Both the position numbers and the translations under genes were made by a program. From NCBI RefSeq assembly GCF_964340395.1, contig NC_135570.1:7276322-7340321 (forward strand): DNA of 64,000 bases, in the 5' to 3' direction. How positions within the stretch are numbered: the stretch's first letter is position 1; each line of letters starts with the position of its first letter. The DNA is from Glandiceps talaboti (Eukaryota > Hemichordata > Enteropneusta > Spengelidae). Positions 1 to 11,884 of this stretch are shown here, one piece after another. Under the pieces are notes generated by a model. The model did no database searches and had not been told where the DNA came from. It saw only the letters and a list, made by a program, of their open reading frames with translations.

Positions 1-420
1 TAGTGATGGATTTCTTTCCTGTATATTCGTAATACCGTAGTCCAACATTTGGTGATAACAAATCTGTAATACTCTAAAAAGGAGTTTCATAGGCACGCTG
101 TGTGTGTGCATTACACCAGCAAAGTCATCTAATATAATAGGGCGTTGTCTAAATCCGTCCCTATTTACAATGTATATGCAGATTGGGCCTTTAAACAATC
201 AACAGGGATGTAGCTGGTTTTAAAAGTAGCCAGTAAAATCAAGGAACGAGACTCTTAAAAGAATTTTTAAACAACTTCCTGCAAGGTAGTTGGCTAAACA
301 CTGCAGAGTAGATGGTTGTATAGTCTGGCTACCAGCCATTATCTACATCTCTGTTCAATGTTGTAGACTTGACTATACTATCCCAATGAAGCCCAAAATA
401 TAATGAAATAAATTAATAAT
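1..420. other. No gene recognised
   Basis: AT-rich sequence with no convincing exon on either strand. A plus-strand AATAAA lies near 406-411 but no gene ending there can be identified. It could be downstream flank of the minus-strand microgene at 471-635. Confidence 0.5.
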
Positions 421-441
421 GGGGTGAAAAGCATTCACCCC
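421..441 (-). other. Perfect 8-bp hairpin after microgene stop
   Basis: Read on the minus strand, GGGGTGAA and TTCACCCC can pair around a 5-nt loop. The hairpin starts 29 nt after the stop codon of the 54-codon ORF. The position resembles that of a histone mRNA 3' stem-loop, but the stem is longer (8 rather than 6 bp), the loop is 5 nt, and the sequence does not match the histone consensus. Its role is unknown. Confidence 0.4.
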
Positions 442-470
442 GTGTTTCTTTAGCCCCATGTGATCACGTT

Positions 471-635
471 TCAATGATAACTGGGCATCTTTACACTAGA
501 AGGGAAATTGCCTGTCAAGTTTGCAGTTTTCATCCACGCTGGTCTGTTAGCAGGCTTTCCAGAAACTTGAACTATGAGAGACGAGGACTGATGAGATTTT
601 GGTGGTGATTTCAATCTGGATTTTAGTGAAGCCAT
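471..635 (-). CDS. Candidate intronless microprotein (54 aa), unknown function
   Basis: The reading frame starts at an ATG in a perfect Kozak context (ACCATGG) at 635-633 and ends at TGA at 473-471. The product is small and basic, with a Lys/Ser/Pro-rich N-terminus (SLKSRLKSPPKSH) and a C-terminal part containing SGKPANRPAW. I see no signal peptide, membrane segment or known domain. TATAAAAG (672-665) lies 25 bp before a TCAGT initiator-like site (A at 647), which would give a very short 5' UTR. A perfect hairpin follows the stop. It lies about 65 bp downstream of a possible RBM22 poly(A) signal on the same strand. It could instead be a terminal exon of an unrecognised gene or a chance ORF. 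I do not recognise the family. Confidence 0.35.
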   Translation of the reverse strand: MASLKSRLKSPPKSHQSSSLIVQVSGKPANRPAWMKTANLTGNFPSSVKMPSYH

Positions 636-664
636 GGTGCCATTACTGAGTATCAGTTTCAACC

Positions 665-672
665 CTTTTATA
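665..672 (-). promoter_or_regulatory. TATA box candidate for microgene
   Basis: TATAAAAG on the minus strand lies 25 bp upstream of a TCAGT initiator-like site and 30 bp before the ACCATGG start. Spacing is slightly shorter than the usual 28-33 bp. Confidence 0.35.
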
Positions 673-736
673 CATAGTGACTTGAGAATAAAATAAGACT
701 TACATTGATAGATGCTTTTTCTGACCGTAATATTAT

Positions 737-742
737 TTTATT
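737..742 (-). terminator. Possible RBM22 poly(A) signal
   Basis: AATAAA on the minus strand, about 800 bp after the RBM22 stop codon. It is the only hexamer noticed between the stop and the next minus-strand ORF. The 3' UTR would include the minisatellite at 931-1165. Confidence 0.35.
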
Positions 743-930
743 TCTCTATATTGGTAGGGACAATCCAAAAAAATTGAATCGTAACTTGTACATAATTATG
801 ACATGCTGGTATAAAGTTTAAAAACGAAACAAAATGAGAATATACAAACTATTGATAAGAATGTTGTACCAAACAATTTCCAAAATGTCAAGTTTGAATA
901 TGTCAATGAAAACTACTGAATGATCCACAT

Positions 931-1165
931 TTCTGCTGTTACATCACAATACTGTGTGTCTACATCATCAGTTCTGCTGTGGTACATCACAATACTGTGT
1001 GTCTACATCATCAGTTCTGCTGTGGTACATCACAATAGTGTGCCTACATCATCAGTTCTGCTGTGTTACATCACAATACTGTGTCTACATCATGTTCTGT
1101 GTTACATCACAATAGTGTCTATATACACCATCAGTTCTGCTATGTTGTTACATCACAAAATTGAG
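931..1165. repeat. Degenerate minisatellite, unit about 36-45 bp
   Basis: About six imperfect tandem copies of a unit built on TTACATCACAATACTGTG, TCTACATCATCAG and TTCTGCTGTG. Unit length varies by small deletions. It lies in the probable 3' UTR of RBM22. Confidence 0.8.
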
Positions 1166-1535
1166 TGTCTACATGATGTGTTCTGATGTCTCATTACACA
1201 ACTACACATCTCCATAATCAATTCTGCTGTTTTACATCAAAGCACTGTCAACATTACTAGTACATGTCCAGCTACACAGTGGCTGTAAAATCTAGAAACT
1301 TGAATGTGGCTGAACTTAATTCTGTTTTCCCCAACTTTGTGTGCAAAATACTGGTAGAAAGGGAATTAATGAATGATCAAACTTGACACATTGTTAAAGT
1401 GTTCTGAAACAAGTCACTTATCTATATTGCAATATCTCCTCCATTAGAGCTGTGTCTATTTAAATAATACATGTAACATGCAGCTCACATGGTTTCTTAT
1501 ATAAGTAAGTACCCAGGGGTCATAAGGTCATGGTA

Positions 1536-3382
1536 CTAAGACTGTTGCACTGCTCCCATACGTTGTGGATCTTGTGATGGGTAGTGTACTGCTGGTCTTG
1601 GTTGTTGCTGTCCTTGTTGTGGGGGTGGTGGTGGTCTGCTAGTAGGGAAACCTGGAAGTCTCGGAGGTGGTGGTGGTCGTGGAAATCCTGACAATGGGGG
1701 AGGGGGTCCTCGAAAACCTAGATGAAACAATGTAAGGATATTAACATCTCATTGTTTATGTCCAAACATGGTATTTATTCTAGCATATTCACTTTGCTAT
1801 CACAAGTAGCTGAACACAAGTTGGTAAAGACTTGACAAAGTATTGCTAACTGTACAATCATGAGCCAATGTAACTCGTCCTGTACAACAACACTACCATA
1901 ACCCTTGTCAGCGTTTTCTAGCGATCACTGATCACAACATCATTTTATCAGTGGCATGGTGGAAGGTACATGAAAATCTTCTCCTTCACCCTTGTCACAC
2001 ATGAATTCTTTACATATAAACTTAAACCACTGCAGATCTAGACAGCAGGATGCAATTCATAAGAAAATACAATTATTTCAACCATCTGTTTAATAGTATA
2101 GAGTCAAAAGTGTATGTTGTTTGCCTCCGTGTTCTGGAGTCATGTTTCTGTGAGCAAATTTATGGTAGTTTGATAGTGATAAGGAGACAACATTTCACCT
2201 TTGAAGTCAGTTTTAACTTTGCACCACTGATAAAATGATCTGATGACTGATCTTGAGAACTTTGAAAAGGGATGTACATGTAGTATTGGAGTTGTCAGTG
2301 ACAGAGTCATCAACCTCAATATCTCTTGCCAAGCCCGTCTAGGGTTTGATTACAATTGCCATGATGTCAGAAGAGTGTGGTTCAATTGACTCTAGCTACA
2401 CTTTACAACCCAGGCTGGTGTTCTCCCTCCTGTACTTGGCCTTACAACAAGGCTTTCCAAGCCAATCTGGTTTCCTCGTGTACTAGGCCTTACACCCATG
2501 GCTTTCTCCAGCCAATCTGGTTTCCTTGTGTACTACTAACACTGAACCCATCTTACAAAAACCATAAATGTAATTGCTCCTGTTAGTTATTCTTCTTTTA
2601 ACACATAATTATACATGTAGAAAAATGTGCATGGTCAAACAATGACAGTAACAAACCTGGAGGTGGTGGAATGCTACCCAATGGTGGAGGTGGAATTGGT
2701 GGTGGCATCAGTGGTGGTGGTTGCTGACTTAGATTGAAATAATTCCTACTACTACTACTGCTATCAATACTGCTATCTCCTGGTGGTGGTGGAAGTGCTG
2801 AAATGAAACAAATATTGACTCAGTTTTCAAAACAGTACAAAAATGTTCATACAGTAATGCTATAGAGTCTAGTCTGTAAAATACGACATTCATATGTTAT
2901 CAGCTACCACTCATGTCTGTACTACTAGTCTGTAATTTGTAAGATATGACATTCATGCCACACTATCAGCTACCACTCATGTCTGTACTACTAGTCTGTA
3001 AGATATGACATTCATGCCATGCTATCAGCTATCACTCACATCTGTACTTCTAGTCTGTAAGATATAACATTCATACCACACTATCAGCTACCACTCACAT
3101 ATGTACTACTAGTCTGTAAGATATGACATTCATACCACATTATCAGCTACCACTCACATATGTACTACTAGTCTGTAAGATATGACATTCATACCACATT
3201 ATCAGCTACCACTCACATCTGTACTACTAGTCTGTAAGATATGACATTCATGCCAGTCCGCTACCACTCATGTCTGTACTATTAGTCTGGTTTTGCTGTT
3301 GAAAAAGGTGCAACCTTCTCAATGTAAACTCCCAACATACTTTTTTAGCACATGAACACAAACACAACAACATAGACACACA

Positions 3383-3417
<35 letters not shown>

Positions 3418-6400
3418 CCACTGACATACACACATTCACAGACATACATACCTCCAGGAAGACCAGGTACAGGTTCTAATGATACAATATCCTTGCCATC
3501 GGGATCCTTCTTATCTGAAATACCTTGCTGTGCTTGTGACCTTCCCCATTTAATATTCAACCTCCTCCCTTTAATAATCAATTTATTAAATGATCTCTCT
3601 GCTGCATCTTCTGCTGATGGGCGATTTGTGAACTGTACAAATGCACACTGTTGTCGGGAAACCACATTGATGCTACGTATCTCACCAAACTGGTAGAAAT
3701 GATCCCTATTTTCAAAAAGGAGAAATGTCAATAGTTTGGTATTTCCCCTCTCCAGTAATGATATGGTAATTAGAAGGCATTGAGGCAACATACTTTTGCA
3801 AGTGCTGAGCAAGTCACCACATAAGCCATTTACATCATCCACAAACTAAGCATGGAGTCTTCAAATGCTAGTGCTGATTGCAAGTTATGCCATGGCTTAC
3901 CTAACATTGCACTAAAGATCAGACTCAGAACCAGCTCTTCACCTAAATCAAATCAACCTGCCCTTGTTTCATAGGCAAACTTCCCACAAAGTTTCCTCAG
4001 AATACAGTAACCCTCTTTAGAGCTATCAACTCACTAGACCCCTATTTATAACAGCAAACAAAGTCCTTCCTTTCAAGATTTTACATTTGCATAACAATGC
4101 ATAATTTACTGTGCAAAATTCTCAGTCTGTCTCATTCTTTGTTCAGTTAGAACACTACAATCTACATCATACCATAGACCCTACACAAATTTCGTGTAGG
4201 CTATGATCATACATGTATTCCATTGTATTCTTATGCTGGTAACTTCAGAACACATTCATGAACCTACCTCAAGTCCTGTTCAGTTACTTTCTCACCCAGC
4301 CCTCCTACATACAATGTTGTTATTGTCTTATCTTCTGGGGTGGCTAGTACAGGCATTGTAGCAGCCCGTCTCATTAACTTGCTAGCAACAGGATCATTAA
4401 CACCGTAGAATCGGTCCTTGATATTCTGGTCTGCTAAGGGATCATCTGGGTCTGTTGGCTTCTCATGTCTGGAGAAAAGCAAAGTGTAAATGATGAAGGA
4501 GACATAAACTTTACTGCAACTGAATAATTTTGAAGATAGATGCCAACAGGGATTGAATTTGTAGAAAACAAAAGTACACATCAATTTGTAGGTTGAGGGC
4601 GTCCGACATGACAAAATTCAGAATATGCATAATTACTTGTTGGGCCCTCAATCTAGGATATACAAGTACATTTGTACATGCAAACTACAAATTTTAGATC
4701 TGTAACTGGATCTTGGAAACTAATCTATGAATTGCTGGATCTGGTGTACTTCATAATATACTATGTGGATACAACAATTACTGATACATATATCTGTACT
4801 TTCCTTTCCTCCGTAAAATGAATTACAATTTGAATGTTATCGAAATGTACATTCTTAACTTACCTATATGGGCATTCTTCTCCTCTCTTACACTCCCCCT
4901 TCACCCAGAATGAACAAATGTGAGGTCTATTCCTTTTATAGTATGGTGTTGTTCTGGCGAGTTTTAATAACAGATCACTGGGGGCCTGTGCCTTGCCAAC
5001 TGACCCAACAGCGTCTGTGCCATCAGAGTTTGCAATCTGTGTGAAAATACAAATTTGTATCTCTTACTTTGTGTACATATTTGACATCTGTAAACAAGCA
5101 CAACTTGATCGTTCCTGAATAATGATTGAAATAATTTCAGAGCATGTAATATTTCTTTGTATATTTCACATACTACCACTTGCCCAACTGAACTAGCAGT
5201 TTAGCAACAGAACAATTATCAACAACACACCATATTTCAGTTACTCAAGTTCTGACCATTTTGCAGGTGAGCATTGCATGAGGGCACCCCAGATATATAT
5301 TTTATCATGGTCTCTGATCGCATGGCAATGCATAAAATAGTGAATGAATAATTGCTGCATTACTTCCACAAACATTACAGTAGTGGTTAGGCATGTGTTA
5401 ATTACTGGGAGTTGCCTTAAAAAGTATTGTGGGAACATCACAGAAAATGACCAGTAAGTTTGTGTCTGCTGTCTTTATGCTACAATACTCTACTGAATTC
5501 AAGGGCGTGTTCAGTAGACACAAAACATTATTTGGCCAGGGCCACCTGGCCCTCTTCTTGACACTTCTTCATTTGCAATGGTCAATACAGATCTAATTAT
5601 GACAAAACCAAACCAAGTGATAATTGAAGAGTCAAACATGAAAGAGAGTCATTGTTGTATAAACCAAAACTTTCCAGAAATAAAGGGGACTTTTATATAC
5701 AGGTAACGGACTTACCTCCCTCTCCATATTCTGTGTATAATATTCCTTATTGACGTCAGATTTTGGCATGTCATCTTTAATACTTAATGCTGTATCTCTG
5801 ACTTGTAAGGGTAAGCCTGGGATGAAAACACAACAGTGTAAAAGTAAACAAACTGGCTGATAATTAAAAACTGGAAGTGGAACTGAAGACTTTAATAATA
5901 ATTCTGTACATCCTTGATGTAATATACATAGTATACATAAATTCAACTGGAAAACTGACTAAATCAATGAAAGTTTTATAAGATATTTGCATTTACTTAA
6001 AGTTGCACTGACTGCAACTGGGACATTTTTAGAAACTATTTTGGTATATATAATGACTTAATCATAATATTGTACATCCTGAACAGCATTGAATCAATTG
6101 AAATCTATGGTTAAACATATTTGTGTAGCACTACACATAGTATGGTGGAATAGATTATTGGGTCCGCACCTAAAAATTCAGCATCTCAATGAATAGTAAT
6201 TTCAACTTTACTTCACTACTTATAGGTGAAATAGACCGCTAACTGACATGTACAGTGTCAAATTATTAGTATTTTAAATAATTTTCAGTAAATATAATAT
6301 ATTTATATTGTTGGTTGCCTGAAATAATACTCAATTTACAGCTAACACACGCTTGATGGGGTTACAAAATCTTAGCAAATCCACAACTTACATTAAAAAT

Positions 6401-7993
6401 GAAAATTCAGAATACAAAGAAGAGTTTTAAAGACTGAATAACTTACCATATTCTAAATCCAGTAAACATGTCTGACAACAATTCTTCAATTTACTACACG
6501 TCTGACAAACTTCTGTTTTTTTAAATCGCATTCTGGCTCCTGGACACCATCTGAAGATTGTAAACGGTCTAGAACAGATCTTACACTCTTTACCATACTT
6601 CTCTTTGGTCTGATAAAAAATAAGAAAAAATTGAGTGAATAATTTATCTTAACTTTCAACTGGTTTTACACCTAAGAGGCTTCCTCAAGTAGTGCTCAAC
6701 CATTATACATTGCCATTGTGTAATATTATACCCATCTAATGTCTGACATAGGTTACAACACACAACCACTTATGTTGTTTTTTTAGTGTTGAGAGCTTTG
6801 TATCTGTGTTGGTCAACGATCCTCATCAGAATGACAAATTCCATAGCTACATCTGACTGACAGCTGGTGGTATGATCACCCGATTGCAGATGTTAGATAG
6901 TTCAATGCCCCTATCTCTGTTGATCTTGGGATTGGAGCGTCGGATGTTGATATCCTCCCTGATCTTTCTTGTGAAATCATGTGGGGATGTGTCCATATTG
7001 GAAATAAAGTCCCACTTGATGTTATGATTGTAGCAATAGGAGTGTTGATCATACCGCCACCTAGTAGTCAGCTGTAACTATGAAATTCATCATTCTGATG
7101 ATGATCGTTGACAGGACAGATAGAAAGCTCAATGCTAAAAAAATGAACTGCGTGTGTTATAAGTCATTTGATCTACAATGTACCAAACTGATAAACATCT
7201 TTGATCATTTAAAATTGGAGTCTGAATAGATCTGTGTAGTTATTGAGTGAACAAATAGCAATCATCATTCATGGAAAATTATGAAATATTCAAGATTGAC
7301 TGACAAACAAGTTACAACTTGGAGACTTGGATTCTCCAGCCATGATTCAAACAAAAGAATGTTGTACCCATGGCAAGTTGACACATTTGAAACCATACAA
7401 AATGCAAAGATTAATTGAGGTTTCTAAAGGACCAAGCATATGAGTTACTTACCATTCTGACATAAGGGTTATCTCCTAAACATGTTTGACACAGAATCGG
7501 AAATTCCTGTAAATGATAAAGAGGGAGATATACCTTGTTATTCAATTTAAATGGCGTTCTATCTTTCTGAACCCTTTCACTGTTTCAGCTAGCTGTGTCA
7601 TTCAAACGTTTTGCACACGAAATAATTCAATTAAAAGAAAGCCGAACAAATTGAAACCCTAAAATGCAGTGTTGGAGATAGAATGAAAGTCTTATAGCTG
7701 TGACATTCATTTTTGAAAACATCAGCGGTGATGCTTTTAATGCATTTAATTGTTTTACCCGGATGCCAGCGATCTTCTACGTTCAACTTCAAGCAGCATG
7801 GACAAGTTAACACCGGACGAACGGGAGCTTTGTTATACATAATCATTACGTTTGAATCCAATCTAACCAAGTGGCTCTGTTCTAGAACACTCATCCTTTG
7901 CGTTTCAATGGAAACAGTATTCTGAAAACAAGTACTTACCGCGTCTTCCCAATTTTGACGATTATAAGTGTTTGTGCTTTTACTCGCCGCCAT
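1536..7993 (-). CDS. RBM22: RBM22, pre-mRNA-splicing factor (zinc finger and RRM)
   Basis: Nine coding exons on the minus strand: 7993-7940, 7506-7453, 6609-6447, 5816-5716, 5036-4864, 4468-4268, 3705-3452, 2797-2657, 1717-1536. All junctions are GT-AG and the frame closes at 440 aa (human RBM22 is about 420). Order: N-terminal Cys pairs CQTC and CKIC (residues 24-48); a further Cys cluster to about residue 83; a CCCH finger C165-C173-C179-H183; an RRM at about 230-305 with RNP2 LYVGGL and RNP1 QQCAFVQF; then a proline-rich tail ending [12 protein letters not shown] as in vertebrate RBM22. The family (yeast Cwc2/Ecm2) sits in the activated spliceosome and contacts U6 snRNA and the intron. The start is fixed by homology ([12 protein letters not shown]) and by the ATGGCGGC context. 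The tail is richer in Pro and Gln than in vertebrates. Confidence 0.97.
2868..3290. repeat. Minisatellite, 59-bp unit, about 7 copies
   Basis: Tandem copies of a unit containing ACTAGTCTGTAAGATATGAC and ATTCATACCACATTATCAGC. It lies in the RBM22 intron between exons 7 and 8, about 160 bp from the exon-7 donor. Central copies are nearly identical and outer ones diverged. Confidence 0.9.
3383..3417. repeat. (CA)n microsatellite
   Basis: About 17 CA units inside an RBM22 intron, about 35 bp beyond the exon-7 donor. Confidence 0.95.
4173..4205. repeat. Small palindrome of the CATAGACCCTA family
   Basis: CATAGACCCTACAC faces GTGTAGGCTATG across a 7-nt loop, in an RBM22 intron. A second hairpin with the same arms lies at 14855-14883 and a half copy at 39611-39626. 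Confidence 0.6.
5998..6300. repeat. Dispersed repeat, copy 1
   Basis: In an RBM22 intron. It shares an ordered series of blocks with 51497-51830: an AAAGTTGCACTG-type start, ACATTTTTAGAAACT, a CATCCTGAACAG-type block, GGTCCGCACC, and a TATTTTAA-TTTCAGT end. The copies are diverged. Probably a short interspersed or MITE-like element. Confidence 0.5.
6747..7172. mobile_element. Penelope-like retroelement relic with inverted 3' ends
   Basis: Lies in an RBM22 intron. The segment is bounded by inverted arms of roughly 110-125 bp (about 6747-6873 and 7066-7172). Each arm holds a copy of the same element 3' end: the end of a reading frame (VIIPP...SQ then stop) followed by a tail with a CTGATGA-type motif and AACGATC. 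The middle encodes a GIY-YIG-type endonuclease C-terminus on the minus strand (6847-7044). Confidence 0.6.
6847..7044 (-). pseudogene. GIY-YIG endonuclease C-terminal fragment (Penelope-like)
   Basis: An open 65-codon stretch ending at TAG. It contains [20 protein letters not shown] followed by DRGIELSN. The pattern REAIxIRxxxPxxNRDxG is the C-terminal signature of the GIY-YIG endonuclease of Penelope-like elements and related retroelements. The reverse transcriptase part is absent, so this is a 5'-truncated relic. Confidence 0.6.
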
Positions 7994-7997
7994 TTTC
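7986..7997 (-). promoter_or_regulatory. TISU/YY1-like element on the RBM22 start codon
   Basis: On the minus strand the start codon sits in GAAAATGGCGGC. This matches the published TISU consensus SAASATGGCGGC at 11 of 12 positions and overlaps the YY1 site. TISU genes have 5' UTRs of roughly 5-30 nt and initiate without scanning. By inference RBM22 transcription starts just upstream of 7993. Confidence 0.5.
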
Positions 7998-8420
7998 GAA
8001 GCTATCAGTTACCTCTGACCCCAGCCTCGTTTGCAAATCTTTCACCAATAATGTTTTTTAAGACTACTATTTTTCGACTGTTTATCTCTAAATATTAATT
8101 TGTAGTTAAATACCAATTTTAAGCATAAACTTTACAAATTTAAGATATTTATATCGACGATTGCGAAACTGGCACGTTTCTAAATTAAAATTGCGCCCGA
8201 GGATGCAAATAACGCGTTTTCTCGAAAATTCTCGATGTCCGCTGCATGCATCTCACGAGATCAACACCTGAGGTCACCGTCGCCGTCCTGCTGAGCTCTC
8301 AGTCCAACACTGCGTTAGCGAGTACTCGGGATCGCCTGGCCATTACAAATCAACCAATACCTATATACAAAGAGATCAGAAACTCCTTCAGTAGCTGAGA
8401 CACAACGGCGGAGAAATGAG
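7989..8420. promoter_or_regulatory. Bidirectional RBM22/MOB1 promoter
   Basis: The start codons of RBM22 (7993, minus) and MOB1 (8416, plus) are 422 bp apart and divergent. The MOB1-proximal half is richer in CpG than the surroundings (for example CACCGTCGCCGTCC and GTTAGCGAGTACTCGG). A perfect octamer ATGCAAAT is at 8203-8210. The palindrome TCTCACGAGA lies further on (8250-8259). No TATA box fits either gene, as expected for housekeeping promoters. Confidence 0.6.
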
Positions 8421-11400
8421 CTTCCTTTTGTAAGTATAACGTTCACTGGATATGCTCGATGATCGCCATCTTGGAAATTTTGACAACATTCTTTAGCAAT
8501 GAGTTGATATACGAAAGATCCTTGGGAGGGGTTTTCTGACCCATATAACTATCAATTTCATTTAGGACCGGTTAAGTTTCCAGTATTTTCGCAAACAGTA
8601 TTTTGTTTTCTTTTATTTCGATATAGAAACTTTGGTAGTTTCACTTATGAAAATGATTCGGATAGGTCTGATATGAGATACAGCCTGTTGCACAAAAAAT
8701 GTGTAACAATGTCTTGGAATAGATAAATATACTCACTGACACCGATTAACAACATCTAAATCTCAAAATTAGAATAGAAAATAGATATTTCAGGACACAG
8801 GGTTGTAAAATAATAGTGATTTATTTGGAATCATATACATTTGTAATACGAGTGCATTCAGTTAATTTTGTATCAGCTGTTACTATTTAGTATTTGGCTA
8901 TTTGAAATAAAATAATGGTAAAATAATCTAGTATAGTTGAATGTCATAAACACAACGTCATTAATATTCTTTGCTAAAGTGTTATTGTATTCTAATGCCT
9001 TTGTTTCCATGGTTGTAACTTGTATAGAATAAAATTCAATATACTGGTAAGCCTGCAATGAAGCTCTGAAATATGCACTCTAGGAACTGTCTTCATCTGT
9101 CTCCTCTATAATATTGTTCATTCTATGGAGAAATGGTGAAACAACATATATTTCCTGTGTATGATTTTTGAGTAAAAAATGAAGATAAGAACAAAATACA
9201 ACAGAATAGCAACAACTAGTTGTTTAAATCAGTTTTGTTTTAATATTTCTTATGAACATTGAAATGGCTCTGAGAGTTGGTTTTCTTTCACTCGAAAATC
9301 GTGTACAGTCTTGTCATATCCAAAAAGGAGGAACCACAGCAGTAGTGGAGGGGAGAGGGGGGTGAAGAAGAGTTTGATTTCCTTGAGCACATATTTGTAG
9401 TTAAATTTAGCCATGACAAGCCAGCACATTCTTTGTCTCTTTGTCTATAAAGTATCCTTGAAATCAGCCATATCTATCCCCTAAATCTTGACAACAGTGT
9501 TGGTTCTTTTGTTTTGTTTACAGTCTACCATAGACACAATCTCAGGAATCGTCATTTCCTCTGGAATTTAAAACATTTTAATATTTTATGTCTGTAAATA
9601 TTTACGTAGAAAATACCTGGAATTACCTACCCTTGAGACTCTGTTTTCTAAAATTCAATAATTAAGTTTTTGTATTTTGGTAATAAAGTGGGCATGTTTG
9701 AAAATGTCATCTGTTCCTAAGCAAAATCTATTTGTAGGAGTCAGTATTGTTTTGAATCTACCATAAGCCAAATTATTTTTTTTTTTTTCAATTTGATATT
9801 TCACAAATCTTTGAAATTTCAAAATAATGATGTTTCAATTTTAATCAAAATGTCATATTTCCGGTAATAGCTAATAAATAGAAATTATTATTATTAATTT
9901 TTGGTAGATAGAAAGCAAAAGAAATCAAATAACACTAAGAATCTAAAATATATATGAGATCAGAATTTGACCCCCTAACCTGAAGTCAGTTGATATAATC
10001 ATACATGTATGAATTTCAGTCTACATTTATGTATTTTCATAAAATTGGTTATGTCGCACAGTATGAAGGAGATAGGGTTTCCTACACAAAAATAGGGGAC
10101 TTCCCCTAAAACGACTGTACAGTATTTATTGTATGGAAACATTACATCTCTTTAAGTTGGGACTTTGACTCATAATTATCCATTTGGATTACTGTAATTT
10201 ATTGAGGTAACATAAAACTGACTATTCTGGAGGGTTGACATTGGATTGAACGTAGGTCAGTGTATATCGATATCCATAATCCCAGACTGAAATCAGATAA
10301 CATCAAATGCTGCCATCAGTTCTTATTCAGGATGTAATCTAGATTAATATATACAAAGAAATGGAATCAGATTTCCTGGAAATGGATACAGCGTGGGTCA
10401 ATAAAGGTACGGCTATGTAATGGCAATACATCGTAATAACCTTCTAGTTGTGTTCAGTATACACTGACTCGTATCAATTGTCAAATATTGATATTGCAGG
10501 GTCAGGAACATTCAGCTATATCAGATTCGTAATTTGATATTCTAAGTTAATGATAAAATTGTGAGTGTCTTTTTAAAGAGTGTAAATGTCAGTTTTTTTT
10601 CACTAATATTGTTTAGGGCTATATAATATGATACATGTATATAAAACTATGGATCTTCTCTCATATATTCATGTACACGTGTATGCATTATTGGTGATTT
10701 TTGGTAAGGTTTGAGAACCCTAGTAATACATGTAGAAGGGGGGATCTGGTAAAATGTGTACCCCATACTGTACATTGTACCATTATTTTGGTCGGGACAA
10801 GTGTGCCCTCTAATGATAGCCAAATTTTATTGTAGTGGGTCAGAGTGATAACAACTGGCATTTTTTGTGAGTCCCCACATAGAAATATGATATAGGAAAT
10901 AAGAAATAGGGGAACACTAAAGTTTGGTGTGTCACTAGAAATTGTGTGGGTCAATGGCTCAAATTGGCTTAGAGGGCAGCTCAGGGCACACACACACACA
11001 CACACGCACATACGTACGTACATACATACATACATACATACATACATACATACATACATACATACATACATACATACATACTTGACACACAAATAAAGTA
11101 GATAGATAGATACACAGACAGGCAGACAGACAGACATAGATTGATTGATTGATTGATAGATAGATATATTAAGATATATATATAGTTTAACTTTATACAA
11201 TGTACATGTAGGTATGATGTATATGTTGATACACAAACTAGATTGAGTGTAATTCATATACATGTACCAACATGTAAGTTTAGTGTGGATCATTATTTTG
11301 CGACATAGCCAGAGACGATATCAGTATTGATATATTGAATTGTATAATACACACTGTCTAATGCCTATGATGAATTAATGATTTCTTTGTGGTTCTTAAA

Positions 11401-11810
11401 TTGTCACCAGTGATATTTATTCACCAAAAAAATGTGCATTTAAATACTTTGGCAATGATATCAAGGTGACATATGTTTATGTAGAGTACATTTATAATAC
11501 TGAAATAAAAGATAGCAGTAATACCCTGCCATATTTGTGTAGTCATGGTGGCAGCAGTACTATTTTTGTGGCTTATGTTATATTACAGGAATGACACACA
11601 TATGGTGTTTGACAGCCAGCAGGCAATGTATGTGTACATACTAGCCAAGAAATTTTGCTATCTGGCTTGAAAATGTCAGTACACTGTCAAGCCAGTACAA
11701 GTGTGTCATAAATAGCAATGTGTCTTAGGCTATGCACATGTACATATCCTGGCCTGTATGGAGGTAGCATACATACATCATAACATGTACATACGTATAC
11801 GTATGTATGC

Positions 11811-11884
<74 letters not shown>

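Noticed and set aside
421-441. Histone mRNA 3' stem-loop
   Set aside because: Stem length, loop size and sequence do not fit the histone consensus and the upstream ORF is not a histone.
3345-3842. 165-codon ORF taken as one exon
   Set aside because: Only 3452-3705 is the RBM22 exon; the ends are intron and (CA)n read-through.
10688-11293. 201-codon minus-strand ORF
   Set aside because: Half is microsatellite and the rest matches no family and has no splice support.
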